DNA of 39,812 nt from Marinomonas ostreistagni (GCF_016461785.1 NZ_JAEMUH010000024.1:1-39812); one strand, 5' to 3'. Counted from the stretch's first letter, positions 26,008 through 36,243 are shown. The notes: generated by a model from the letters alone, not told the origin. Made by a program: numbers and translations.

Positions 26008-26783
26008 AGTCTGATATCAAAGCGTTGGAGCAACGTGTACTGAGTGCATTATCTGATAATCAGAATCTAGAGCATCCTTTGTACGATGTGTTGAATGAGC
26101 TCTGGCAATATAACCAAAGCCAATGGGCGCGTATTGAGCAGATGATTCGAGTTTCAGATTCGTATCAGGATATGATTATTCAACGTGAGAAGACGTTGGG
26201 AGAGCGCTTTGATAAACACCTTAGACAGTTAGAAAAAATTACACGCATTTCCGATCGCTACCAAACGGCATTACGCGAGGCTAATCTAGAGCTTGAGCAG
26301 GCGTCCTATATGGATGCACTGACAGGGTTGCCGAACCGAAGAAAGATGCTAAGACGCTTAAAAACTGAGTATGAAATGCGTCCAGAGTCCCTTTGCCTTG
26401 CCATGATTGATATTGACCATTTTAAGCAAATCAATGATGAGTTTGGTCATTTGATAGGAGATGACGTTCTTGTCTCGGTGGGGAATTTGATCGAGCATAC
26501 TGTGGGCGAGCTAGGTCATATTGCTCGATGGGGTGGAGAGGAGTTTCTAGTCATTTTCTCTCAAGTAGAAGAGCAGGAAGTGGAGAGGTGTCTTGAACAG
26601 CTAACACGTGTTATTCGTGATGCTCGTTTCGATAGCGGAGACGACGTACGGATTCGTACATCTATCAGTGTTGGCAAATCTCATTACCAACAAGGAGATA
26701 CAATTGATAGCCTTATCACGCGTGCTGATAATGCTCTGTATCGCGCAAAGAATACTGGGCGTGATCGGGTTGTGTTTGATTAA
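26004..26783 (+). CDS. siaD: SiaD, diguanylate cyclase
   Basis: A 259-residue soluble cyclase making c-di-GMP from GTP. The first ~95 residues are helical and coiled-coil, the part that contacts SiaC in the Pseudomonas protein. The GGDEF domain follows, with DALTGLPNRR, DIDHFKQINDEFGH and the active site WGGEEF (GGEEF at 177-181). No membrane segment. Output of the operon: SiaA/SiaB set the SiaC phosphorylation state, SiaC sets SiaD activity, and the resulting c-di-GMP promotes aggregation and biofilm in species studied. Confidence 0.92.
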   Translation: MKSDIKALEQRVLSALSDNQNLEHPLYDVLNELWQYNQSQWARIEQMIRVSDSYQDMIIQREKTLGERFDKHLRQLEKITRISDRYQTALREANLELEQASYMDALTGLPNRRKMLRRLKTEYEMRPESLCLAMIDIDHFKQINDEFGHLIGDDVLVSVGNLIEHTVGELGHIARWGGEEFLVIFSQVEEQEVERCLEQLTRVIRDARFDSGDDVRIRTSISVGKSHYQQGDTIDSLITRADNALYRAKNTGRDRVVFD

Positions 26784-26912
26784 CACACGCCTATGACGTT
26801 TTAATTGCCCTAGATCGTCATACCTTAGTCTAAATTCCAGAGTTGAGGTAGTCAGTTTCCTTATGTCGTCGTATCTTTAAGGGATAACAATAAGACTGGG
26901 GATATACGGCTT

Positions 26913-28778
26913 ATGGCTGCCATCGACATTCCAGAAGTGCTCAAGTTTATTGATAGCACACCTCCATTTTCGAGTTTAACTCAAATACAGCAAAAGCAAC
27001 TATTGACTGGAGTGGGGCTAACCTATGCTCGTCAAGGTGAGAAGCTCTCTCTTCACGGTGAGCACGCGACACTGCATCTCATACGCAGAGGAGCCTGTGA
27101 GATACGCTCTGCTCAAGGCGGTTTGGTTGACAAGCTGGCGGATGGCGATTGTTTTGGCGTGTCGACCGTTTTAGAACAAAATCCAGATGGCCTTCAAGTT
27201 ATTGTTTTAGAAGACAGCCTCATCTATCGATTTCAAAAAAATGGTTTCCAAAGTCTGCTACAAGAGGACGAAGATTTCGCATTATTCTTTGCGCATACTC
27301 GCAGTAGTCGTCTTAGAAAGCTATCTCGCGCTCATGCAACGGACTTAGCCACTCCAGCATTACAACTCTCGACTCCTATTAGCCAAATTATGGCGCGAAC
27401 CCTAATCAGTGCAAACATTCAAGATACTGTACAACAAGCCGCAACCGTCATGACAGAAGCTCGGGTGAGCTCAATACTCGTGCTAGAGCAGAATAAGCTT
27501 GCGGGCATTGTCACGGATCGAGACTTACGTTCAAGGGTCTTGGCGGTGGGGGCATCAGCGGAACTGCCTCTGCATGAGATCATGACGCATAATCCTGCCA
27601 CCATTGATGAGCACAGCCTAGTTATGCATGCGCAAACGCTGATGAGTGAGAAGAATATCCACCACCTTCCAGTAGTGAGTAAAGAAGGTATACCTGTTGG
27701 GATGATCACTGCGGCCGATTTGTTGCGTCACCAAGAGCTGAGTCCATTGTTGTTGATTAATCAGATCAATCGTCAATCAGATGTGGCTTCCCTCAAACAG
27801 GTCTGCGCCCAGCTAAATACGTTGATCGTTAATCTGATACTAACGGATATGAAAACAACGGACATTGGCAGTGTTATTGCGGCCATCAGTGATAGTTTGA
27901 CGCGTCGCTTACTGGAACTGGGAATTGATAAGTTCGGTCCAGCACCCTTTCCATTTCACTTTCTAGTCTTTGGCTCGCAGGCCCGTAAAGATCAATCTCT
28001 TGGTAGTGACCAAGATAACGGCATGATGCTCTCACGAACTCCCAATGAGAAAGAAACACAGTACTTCGCGGAATTAGCAACATTTGTCTGTGAAGGTTTA
28101 GCCCAGTGCGGTATTCGCACGTGTCCTGGGGACATTATGGCGTCCAACCCTAAGTGGCGTATGACCCAAGATGGTTGGCAACAGGCGTTTGCTAACTGGG
28201 TTGAAGCCAGTTCTCCGTCAGCCTTACTCAACGCAAGCATTTTCTTTGATATTCGCTGTGTTTACGGGGATGCAGAACCTGTACAAGAAGTGATTGAAAC
28301 GATGCAGGCACGGGTGGCGAAATCCTCACTGTTCTTAGCGACGTTAACGCGAGCTGCCACTGTCTCAAAGCCGCCTTTAGGATTTTTCAGAAATTTCCTA
28401 CTGGAATCATCTGGTGAACACAAACATCAACTGGATCTTAAACATCAGGGGCTGGCGCTAATTAATGACTTAGCTCGAATATATGGCCTAGGTTGTCAGC
28501 GCTATCGTATTAGTACGAAAGAGCGCCTAGAGCAGGCCGCAAGAGAAAAGTTAATGGGACTTGATATTGCACGCAATCTTATCGATGCATGGGAGGAGCT
28601 AAATGAATTGCGCTTACAGGCGCAACGTCAACATTGGCAACACTCCGGTGAACCAAGTGCCTACTTAGATCCTAGTGAGTTGAGCTCTCTAGAGAGAAAG
28701 CATCTTAAATCAACGTTTGCCACGATAGCAGATGGGCAGACAGCCGCCCTGCAGCGTTTTGCCAGAGGGTATGCATAA
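26913..28778 (+). CDS. cNMP-binding/CBS/DUF294 nucleotidyltransferase-like signalling protein
   Basis: A 621-residue cytoplasmic protein. Residues ~15-140 resemble a cyclic-nucleotide-binding fold (LHLIRRGACEIR, LADGDCFGVSTVL). Two CBS repeats follow (~155-285; SSILVLEQNKLAGIVTDRDL and HHLPVVSKEGIPVGMITAAD). A DUF294 nucleotidyltransferase-like domain (~300-450) has GSQARKDQSLGSDQDNG, which keeps the GS and DxD features of GlnD-like enzymes, then a DUF294 C-terminal helical domain. The family is thought to modify or sense nucleotides, but no substrate is established to my knowledge. The exonuclease gene begins directly after its stop codon, so the two are co-expressed. It starts 129 bp after siaD. 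Confidence 0.85.
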   Translation: MAAIDIPEVLKFIDSTPPFSSLTQIQQKQLLTGVGLTYARQGEKLSLHGEHATLHLIRRGACEIRSAQGGLVDKLADGDCFGVSTVLEQNPDGLQVIVLEDSLIYRFQKNGFQSLLQEDEDFALFFAHTRSSRLRKLSRAHATDLATPALQLSTPISQIMARTLISANIQDTVQQAATVMTEARVSSILVLEQNKLAGIVTDRDLRSRVLAVGASAELPLHEIMTHNPATIDEHSLVMHAQTLMSEKNIHHLPVVSKEGIPVGMITAADLLRHQELSPLLLINQINRQSDVASLKQVCAQLNTLIVNLILTDMKTTDIGSVIAAISDSLTRRLLELGIDKFGPAPFPFHFLVFGSQARKDQSLGSDQDNGMMLSRTPNEKETQYFAELATFVCEGLAQCGIRTCPGDIMASNPKWRMTQDGWQQAFANWVEASSPSALLNASIFFDIRCVYGDAEPVQEVIETMQARVAKSSLFLATLTRAATVSKPPLGFFRNFLLESSGEHKHQLDLKHQGLALINDLARIYGLGCQRYRISTKERLEQAAREKLMGLDIARNLIDAWEELNELRLQAQRQHWQHSGEPSAYLDPSELSSLERKHLKSTFATIADGQTAALQRFARGYA

Positions 28779-29453
28779 ATGCCAAAACGCCTCCTGAACA
28801 CATTTGAACGTTGGCGTTCTCAGCGTGATCGAAAAAACCAGCCATGGTATGAACATTCTTACTTTGTATTAGATATGGAAACAACAGGACTTGATCCAAA
28901 GACCCACCAAGTTGTAAGTCTAGGTTGGGTGCTGGTAGAGCAAGGTACGATACAGCTGGATACAGCGCAGCACCTATTGCTGGACTCGGCCCAGATTGAT
29001 GATGTCAGTGTGGGTATTCACATGATCACTGATCGAGATGTTTTAGAGCAAGGCCGGCGTCATGCCAGTGTATTACGATATTTACGGCAAATTATGAAGG
29101 ATAAAGTGCTGGTCGTGCATTACTCGCCACTGGAATTGGGCTTTCTAAAATCTCTGTGGCGAACGCAGCCTATGCCAGCTCTGTCTTTTGAGTGGATAGA
29201 TACGATGCAAATAGAGGTGCAGAGACGAGCCAGAGCACAAGAAGTCATTGCTGAAGGTGGCTTTCGTCTTCCTGCATGTCGAGAGCGCTATGGGTTGCCA
29301 GATTATCAAGGTCACGATGCGCTGACTGACGCTATGGCGACCGCGGAGTTACTGTTAGCTCAGGCGGCGCACTACAATCACCATGACCCCAGCTTGCAGG
29401 AACTTATCAAGCTTGGGGGTGGACGTATGCGTCTATCATCGACAGAGAAGTAG
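28779..29453 (+). CDS. DnaQ-like 3'-5' exonuclease
   Basis: A 224-residue DEDDh-type exonuclease, related to the proofreading subunit of DNA polymerase III but without its polymerase-binding tail. Exo I is LDMETTGLD, and Exo III is GHDALTDAMAT with the catalytic histidine and aspartate. Exo II reads VVHYSPLELGFL, where most DnaQ proteins have HN...FD; the metal-ligand aspartate appears replaced by glutamate. Activity on DNA or RNA is likely but untested. It is directly coupled to the CBS/DUF294 gene. This pairing recurs in other proteobacteria as I recall, suggesting a shared process, still unknown. Confidence 0.82.
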   Translation: MPKRLLNTFERWRSQRDRKNQPWYEHSYFVLDMETTGLDPKTHQVVSLGWVLVEQGTIQLDTAQHLLLDSAQIDDVSVGIHMITDRDVLEQGRRHASVLRYLRQIMKDKVLVVHYSPLELGFLKSLWRTQPMPALSFEWIDTMQIEVQRRARAQEVIAEGGFRLPACRERYGLPDYQGHDALTDAMATAELLLAQAAHYNHHDPSLQELIKLGGGRMRLSSTEK

Positions 29454-29469
29454 AGCGATAATCCCAGCC

Positions 29470-30270
29470 TTAAGCCACTGCTGGATTGGTGGCGTCTAAG
29501 GTCTCATGCTCTGGCTCCTGAGCCAACCAGCATGGGTTTTCTGACCAATGGAGTAATTGCAAGATCCCCGACTCATGCTCAACTAAGGCGGTACAGTGCT
29601 CAACCCAATCGCCATCGTTGCAATACAGTACATCGTCCTCTCTCTGAAAACGTGCAAAATGTATATGGCCGCCAATATAGCCGTCGAGTTTCTTATTTCG
29701 AGCTGTTTTAAGTGCTGCATTCTCAAAACGGGTGATAAATTCTTGAGCCTTGCTGACATGTTGTTTTAGAAATCCAGCGAAAGACCAGTAGGGCAAACCA
29801 AACATTCTACGAGCACGATTGATATAGCGGTTGAGGGCCAACATCAGTCCATGGGCTTTATCGCCAATGGCGAGCATAATAGGGCTAACCTTCACCATTT
29901 GATCGAACTCATCACCATGACTGACTAGAAACTGGCGTCCATCTGCTGTTGTATGAATAGCTTGGCGTTGTAGCGCGACTCCCGAAATGGATTGTCCACA
30001 GAACTGCCGAAAAAAAGCATCGTGATTACCTGGGATATAAATTACGTTGGTGCCGAGCTGAGCCATGTCTAAGAGACGACGTATTACCTGTTGTTGGGCA
30101 TGATTAAAATAAGCGCGTTTACGCATTTCAATCAGGTCAAATATGTCACCCACTAAATAGAGCGAATCAGTTTGGATGTTGTTGAGAAAATCCAGTAAGT
30201 GCTCGGCTTGGCAAGATTTGGTACCAAGGTGAACATCGGATATAAAGACTGCTCGAAATTGGGTGTTCAT
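29470..30270 (-). CDS. LpxH-like metallophosphoesterase (UDP-2,3-diacylglucosamine diphosphatase family)
   Basis: A 266-residue calcineurin-like phosphoesterase. Metal-binding motifs run in order: SDVHLG, GDIFD, GNHD, SHGDEFD and GGHIHFA. Members of this branch (COG2908) include LpxH and many relatives of uncertain substrate. The length of ~270 and the insert RYINRARRMFG are more like the relatives than the ~240-residue LpxH proper, so lipid A synthesis is only a possibility. The ATG at 30270 with GAGG upstream is preferred to the TTG at 30288. It converges with the exonuclease gene, with only 16 bp between stops and no obvious terminator. Confidence 0.75.
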   Translation of the reverse strand: MNTQFRAVFISDVHLGTKSCQAEHLLDFLNNIQTDSLYLVGDIFDLIEMRKRAYFNHAQQQVIRRLLDMAQLGTNVIYIPGNHDAFFRQFCGQSISGVALQRQAIHTTADGRQFLVSHGDEFDQMVKVSPIMLAIGDKAHGLMLALNRYINRARRMFGLPYWSFAGFLKQHVSKAQEFITRFENAALKTARNKKLDGYIGGHIHFARFQREDDVLYCNDGDWVEHCTALVEHESGILQLLHWSENPCWLAQEPEHETLDATNPAVA

Positions 30271-30354
30271 ATTTAGCGTCCTCTTCAAATAGTCTTATCA
30301 GGCTAGAGGTTTAAGGTGACGCTTTTGTGAAGTCTACGTGTCGAAATGATGAGA

Positions 30355-32142
30355 TTAACTGCAGCAGCGCTCTTGATCGTCGTGGCTACTCTCATCATAG
30401 TAGTATTGATAAGGCTGCTGATAAATTTGGTTACCGCCGCGCTCTTTAGCCGACTTTTTCGCTTGTGCCGCCAGCTCAGCGACAAAATGGTGACTGTCAC
30501 ACACTTTCGGATTAGGGTTTACAACGCCAACAGCAAGACTCAGAATTTCAAAGAACTTATGTTCACCATCACGGTTTTTACTCCAAATACCACCTTCTCT
30601 CAATTCACCTTCATCGTAAAACGTCGTCACTTCATTGGAAAATCGATCTAAGATGATTTGACATTGTTGGCACCAATTTTCGTCGTTAAAGATGACAACA
30701 AAATCATCGCCGCCAACATGGCCAATAAAGTTCTCTTCGGCGCTAACCACGTTTCTCAATATGCTACCAACCAGTTGAATAATGGCATCGCCTTTTGCAT
30801 AGCCATAGTAATCATTAAAGGGTTTGAAGTTGTTGAGATCAAAATAGGCAACATAGAAGTCTTGTTCTGCTTGCAAGCGTCGATTGATCTCATGATTAAT
30901 CGGTACATTCCCTGGCAGAAGTGTTAGTGGATTCGAGTAAGTCGCATTCTGAATTTTAAGCTCAGTTATACGCTTTAGAAGGTCTTTTAGATGGCCAATG
31001 CCTAGATATTGACCGCCTTTCACGATTAAGATTTCATTATTGAGCAAATCGGCATCTTGGTCCGTAAGCATTGCTGAAACACTAGCTAAAGAAACGGTGC
31101 TTTCTACAATTAACACTTCTGTTGATGTAATGGATAGAGCGGGTTTGTTTTCATAGAGTGCTCGTCCATAAGGTGTAGAGAAAAGCTCATGTAAGGCGTG
31201 ACGACGGATAATGCCAACAGGTTTACCACTTTCTAGGACGGGTAATGCGAAAACATCTTTGTTTTGCTTAAAAAGTTGCGCAACATCTATTAAAGGTCGT
31301 GCACTTTCAATAAATATAGATTGACGACATAGCGTTTGAACGGTTTCACCATGTTGATTGTGAAAACGGCGGCGTAGCGATGCTTGGGTAATAAGATAAG
31401 GGTGAGCTTGGGTCTTTGGCGATAAGTTGGGGCGCTGTAAGAAGAACCCTTGTCCATATTTGACACCAAGTTCAAGCAACTGATCGAGTTCTTGTTGCTG
31501 TTCGATGCCTTCGGCAATCAAAGAGCAGCGTAAACGCTGGGCAATATTAATGATAGAGCGAACAAACTCTCGTTTGACCTGGTCACGGTCAATGCCTTCG
31601 ATAAAGTGCTTGTCTAGTTTGACGATGTTTGGCCGCAGCTCAGACCATAAGCGCAATCCTGAGTAACCAGCGCCTAAATCATCGATAGCGACCTGAAAGC
31701 CCATTTGTCGGTAGTGTTCAACACTTTGATGAGATAGGCCATTTTGATCATAAGGATGTTGCTCTGAAAGCTCGATGACGATATTCCTTTGGCTAATGCC
31801 TAGCTCTTTTAGAATATTAAGTGTCATACCTTTCTGGTGATCAGGAGAACTTAAGAGTGAAGCACTAACGTTAAGGAAAAGCATGCCAGGAAGTTCTAAC
31901 TCGGTGAAACGAGAAATGGCTCGCTCACGGCATAGCAACTCTAGTTCATGAAGTCGCCCCTGCTCCTGTGCAAATGGAAATAATACATCCGGTGCAAACA
32001 GTTCAGTATTTTGAGGTCCTCGAGACAGCGCTTCATAACCATAAATATGGCCTGACGTCAGATCATAGATTGGCTGGAATAGAGGAGTGATTAATCCCTC
32101 GACCAAAATCTGATTCAATAACGCTACGTTGTCTGACTGCAT
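30355..32142 (-). CDS. EAL-CBS-GGDEF c-di-GMP signalling protein
   Basis: A 595-residue soluble protein in the unusual order EAL (~10-240), CBS pair (~265-385), GGDEF (~415-580). EAL is intact (EAL at 37-39, DDLGAGYSGL, KLDKHFIEG, EGIE), so phosphodiesterase activity is possible. The cyclase motif reads GGDDF (477-481), a permitted variation, and DLNNFKPFND is conserved. CBS domains usually bind adenine nucleotides, which would link c-di-GMP turnover to energy state. The ATG at 32142 is used; a GTG at 32148 is equally in frame. The C-terminal tail is rich in tyrosine and ends in two cysteines. It is transcribed toward the phosphoesterase gene, 84 bp away. Confidence 0.87.
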   Translation of the reverse strand: MQSDNVALLNQILVEGLITPLFQPIYDLTSGHIYGYEALSRGPQNTELFAPDVLFPFAQEQGRLHELELLCRERAISRFTELELPGMLFLNVSASLLSSPDHQKGMTLNILKELGISQRNIVIELSEQHPYDQNGLSHQSVEHYRQMGFQVAIDDLGAGYSGLRLWSELRPNIVKLDKHFIEGIDRDQVKREFVRSIINIAQRLRCSLIAEGIEQQQELDQLLELGVKYGQGFFLQRPNLSPKTQAHPYLITQASLRRRFHNQHGETVQTLCRQSIFIESARPLIDVAQLFKQNKDVFALPVLESGKPVGIIRRHALHELFSTPYGRALYENKPALSITSTEVLIVESTVSLASVSAMLTDQDADLLNNEILIVKGGQYLGIGHLKDLLKRITELKIQNATYSNPLTLLPGNVPINHEINRRLQAEQDFYVAYFDLNNFKPFNDYYGYAKGDAIIQLVGSILRNVVSAEENFIGHVGGDDFVVIFNDENWCQQCQIILDRFSNEVTTFYDEGELREGGIWSKNRDGEHKFFEILSLAVGVVNPNPKVCDSHHFVAELAAQAKKSAKERGGNQIYQQPYQYYYDESSHDDQERCCS

Positions 32143-32350
32143 AAGCACATAACTACCATGTTAATTTCTTTTAAGGTAATGATATGAATGATTGATGACA
32201 GTTTTATGACGAGCTTACAGGGCTAGATAAAGGAAAAAGAAGAGAGAAGTTTGGGGGTATTAGTTGGGATGAAAGGGTCGTTATCCTGATCGTCTTTTTG
32301 TTTTTGCTTTGCGATCAGTAACGAACACTGGACTAGGCCAGCAGAGGTGC

Positions 32351-32518
32351 TTAGTGAGCTGGGTTGCCCTGAAGCGTTGTTGCGCGGTTGTTTGACTTAA
32401 ATGCAGATTTGATGCGAGCAACAAATGCTTTCATGGAAGCGGCAACGTATGCACGGCGAAGTTCGTAAGCGCGTTCAACGTAGTATTCAGTGTCTAAATT
32501 GTCGATTGAGTTGTTCAT
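32351..32518 (-). CDS. Small basic helical protein, 55 residues
   Basis: The frame is open for 76 codons, but the ATG at 32518 has GGAG seven bases upstream, giving a 55-residue product. It begins with an acidic stretch (NSIDNLDTEYYVERAYELRR) and continues into an amphipathic basic helix (MKAFVARIKSAFK). It resembles short DUF1127-like or RSP_7527-like proteins only in character, and I cannot name the family. No membrane segment or signal. The strong ribosome site and its own spacing suggest it is a real gene, possibly abundant. Confidence 0.65.
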   Translation of the reverse strand: MNNSIDNLDTEYYVERAYELRRAYVAASMKAFVARIKSAFKSNNRATTLQGNPAH

Positions 32519-32631
32519 AATGTTCTCCGATGGAATGTCTTTCGATGGTTGAATAATAAACAGCCTCAGGAGATTAAACAAACGATCAATTTTCAGTTGA
32601 TAGTTGAAATTAATTCATCAATCGAGTTGTC

Positions 32632-33489
32632 TCATGCTTCAATGCTTTTTCTAAATTGCGCAGGGGTTCTCTCTTCCAGTCTCTTAAAAAACCGCGAAAA
32701 GTAACCTGGGTCTTTAAATCCTAAATCGTAAGCAATCTCTTCTACAGATTTCTGTGTATAAATCAGATTACGTTTGGCCTCTCTTAGTAAATACTCGTGC
32801 GTTAGTTGTAAAACACTTTTTCCATAGGCTTTTTGAACCAACCTGCTTAAGGTTTTTTCTGAGATGTTCATCGCCAAAGCATAATCGGATAGCTTCCAGT
32901 GCTCTTTTAGATGCTGATTAACGAGTAACCTTAAGCGCTGTAAAGCGAGATCTTCAGGTGTTTGTGACGTATTACGTACCCCTGAATGATGGCGCTCGAT
33001 ATACACTAAAATGCCATTTAGTAAATGCTCAATTAAGGTGTTTTTAAGAGGCTTTACCTGATGGAATTCATGCTCTAGTAAAGTGAGCAACTGCCATAAA
33101 TGATGAAACTCTTCAGGTTCTGAATTTAAATGGATGCAATCCGGTGTTTGAATAAACGCCGCATTCAGATACTCCCTTTCCAATAACGAATCGGCAATGG
33201 ATAACACTCGTCCATCTGTGTTGGGGGCAAAGCGAAAGCTGTGTACCGTTCCTGGGGGAATGAGTATGGCCCAACATCCCTCAAGAAAGCGCTTCTCTGA
33301 ATCCATCTGTAACTGCACTGAGCCACTATTGAGCAACAAGATCTGCGTAAGTTGCGTATGTTGATGGGCTTTGATGTGCCAGCCAAGGCTACTACTGCGT
33401 GCAGCAATGTCTTCGATATGAACAAAGTCTGGGTTATCTAACCAACGACCTTCACCGTACAAAGCAAATTGCGGTATTGAATCATTCAT
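32632..33489 (-). CDS. pobR: AraC-family transcriptional regulator, probable PobR-type activator of pobA
   Basis: A 285-residue regulator. The N-terminal half is a cupin (WHIKAHQHTQLTQILLLNSG, PPGTVHSFRF) expected to bind the effector. The C-terminal ~100 residues carry two helix-turn-helices (LSDYALAMNISEKTLSRLV and VEEIAYDLGFKDPGYFSRFF). It is divergent from pobA, the arrangement seen for AraC-type PobR/PobC activators that respond to 4-hydroxybenzoate. A 13-bp direct repeat phased at 21 bp lies before pobA and is its likely binding site. Effector identity is inferred from context only. Confidence 0.82.
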   Translation of the reverse strand: MNDSIPQFALYGEGRWLDNPDFVHIEDIAARSSSLGWHIKAHQHTQLTQILLLNSGSVQLQMDSEKRFLEGCWAILIPPGTVHSFRFAPNTDGRVLSIADSLLEREYLNAAFIQTPDCIHLNSEPEEFHHLWQLLTLLEHEFHQVKPLKNTLIEHLLNGILVYIERHHSGVRNTSQTPEDLALQRLRLLVNQHLKEHWKLSDYALAMNISEKTLSRLVQKAYGKSVLQLTHEYLLREAKRNLIYTQKSVEEIAYDLGFKDPGYFSRFFKRLEERTPAQFRKSIEA

Positions 33490-33631
33490 GGCGATTTTTG
33501 TATTTTTACTGAAAAATGAATGTCGATCTCAAAAACTAATATAGCTTATAAAATTGAATAAATAACCACTATTTTCTATAAATTCGAGTATTTATGTTAG
33601 TAAAGTATTCATTTTTATGAACTTATTATTT

Positions 33632-33665
33632 GTCCTAAAAGTACAATTTTAAGTCCAAAAAGTTC
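33632..33665 (+). promoter_or_regulatory. Phased direct repeat, candidate PobR binding site
   Basis: GTCCTAAAAGTAC (33632-33644) recurs as GTCCAAAAAGTTC (33653-33665), 11 of 13 bases identical, with start-to-start spacing of 21 bp, two helical turns. AraC-family activators usually bind such tandem sites next to a weak -35. A TATTAT at 33693-33698 could be the -10, with only a poor -35 in front of it. Confidence 0.6.
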
Positions 33666-33727
33666 CTGATCTTTTGTCTTGTCTTTGACCATTATTATGT
33701 CATATCAGCAACAACGAACAAAAATAA

Positions 33728-34945
<1,218 letters not shown>

Positions 34946-34967
34946 CGCATCGTTTCCTAGAGTGAAC

Positions 34968-35009
34968 AAAAGGGCCTTTCTTTAAAAGAAATGGCCTTTT
35001 TGTTTTTTT
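34968..35009 (+). terminator. Terminator after pobA
   Basis: AAAAGGGCCTTTCTTT (34968-34983) pairs with AAAGAAATGGCCTTTT (34985-35000) with two internal mismatches, followed by TGTTTTTTT. The extended T tract supports termination before the TRAP genes. Confidence 0.75.
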
Positions 35010-35111
35010 ATTACATTAAAAAACAATGGCTTAATATGCATTTTTCGTTTCAGATATGCATAAAATAAAAAACTGCATTCCTTTTTTTCAATATCAGAGT
35101 GGATTATTTAA

Positions 35112-35138
35112 TTATCAATACTGGATACTGATTGATAA
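35112..35138 (+). promoter_or_regulatory. Candidate operator upstream of the TRAP genes
   Basis: TTATCAAT (35112-35119) and ATTGATAA (35131-35138) form a perfect 8-bp inverted repeat with an 11-bp spacer, about 60 bp before the first TRAP gene. Two copies of ATATGCAT (35034-35041 and 35054-35061) lie 20 bp apart further upstream. Either could bind a regulator; which one is unknown. Confidence 0.4.
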
Positions 35139-35199
35139 GTTTGTTTCTCTCATGATGAAAACTAAAAAACAGTAATAACAATTAACTTGGAGCGTCATT

Positions 35200-36228
35200 A
35201 TGAAAACAATAATAAAGCATACGGCCGTCGCAGCGATTGCCACAACAGCCTTGATGCAAGCAAATGTGCAGGCTGCAGATTACACATTGCGTTTTGCGCA
35301 CTTCTTCCCAGCCGTGGCTGGGCAGCAAAAAGACATTTTTGATAAGTGGGCAGAAGCGATTGAAACGCAATCTAATGGTCGCATTGAAGTCGAAATGTAC
35401 CCATCCTCCACACTGGCTAAGCCACCGGCATTGTACGATGCTGCCAAAAACCGTATTGCGGATGTGGTAGTAACAGTACAAGGTTACACTGCCAACCGTT
35501 TCCCACTGACTCAAGTGGTTGAACTTCCTGGTATTGTGAACAGTGCCGCACAAGGCTCTTGTATCCTGCAAAGCATTTATGACGAAGGTTTCTTAGATAA
35601 AGAGTACCGTGAGACAAAACCTCTGTTCCTATTTACTCACGGGCCAGGTGGTATCCACACCACTGAAAAAGAAATTAACTCTCCAGAAGATTTAGAAGGG
35701 CTGCGTATTCGTCGTCCAACAGCCGTGGTGGCTAAGATCCTTGAAGGTCTAGGTGCGCAGCCTGTTGGTATGCCAGCGCCGGACGCTTACCAGTCTACGC
35801 AACGTGGCGTTATCGATGGTGTGTCACTTCCTTGGGAAGGCCAATACACGTTCCGACTAAACGAACTGACGCCGCATCATACCGAAGTAGGTGGTTTGTA
35901 CACCTTGTCGTTCATCGCAACCATGAACAAATCTTTCTACAACAAACTTCCAGCGGATTTGAAGAAAGTCATCGATGACAACACCGGTATGGACTGGGCG
36001 AAAATCGCTGCCGCATCGTTCGACCGTTTGGACGCTGAAGGTCGTAAGCAAGCTCTTGAAATGGGTCACAAAATTAACGTGATCGAAGGCGGTGCTGAAA
36101 ACCCACGTTGGAAGCCTGTTCTGTATCAAGCAACGGAAGATTACTTGAACGAATTGGAAAAGAAACGTCTACCAGCACACAAAGTTTATGCTCGTGCAGT
36201 AGAACTTAGCCAATCAACATGTCAGTAA
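35200..36228 (+). CDS. TRAP transporter substrate-binding protein (DctP type)
   Basis: A 342-residue periplasmic binding protein. Residues 1-26 are a signal peptide with likely cleavage after VQA. The mature part has the DctP fold: LRFAHFFPAVAGQQKDIFDK at the start, GLRIRRPTAVVAKILEGLGA with the arginine that clamps a substrate carboxylate, and GVIDGVSLPWEG. Substrate cannot be read directly; a carboxylate is expected, and the neighbouring pobA suggests an aromatic acid such as 4-hydroxybenzoate. GGAG precedes the ATG. A stable hairpin separates it from the permease genes. Confidence 0.9.
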   Translation: MKTIIKHTAVAAIATTALMQANVQAADYTLRFAHFFPAVAGQQKDIFDKWAEAIETQSNGRIEVEMYPSSTLAKPPALYDAAKNRIADVVVTVQGYTANRFPLTQVVELPGIVNSAAQGSCILQSIYDEGFLDKEYRETKPLFLFTHGPGGIHTTEKEINSPEDLEGLRIRRPTAVVAKILEGLGAQPVGMPAPDAYQSTQRGVIDGVSLPWEGQYTFRLNELTPHHTEVGGLYTLSFIATMNKSFYNKLPADLKKVIDDNTGMDWAKIAAASFDRLDAEGRKQALEMGHKINVIEGGAENPRWKPVLYQATEDYLNELEKKRLPAHKVYARAVELSQSTCQ

Positions 36229-36243
36229 GCTGATATGCTGACA

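Noticed and set aside
26792..26822. Terminator after siaD
   Set aside because: TATGACG and CGTCATA pair, but the loop is 17 bases and no T run follows, so I could not support a terminator.
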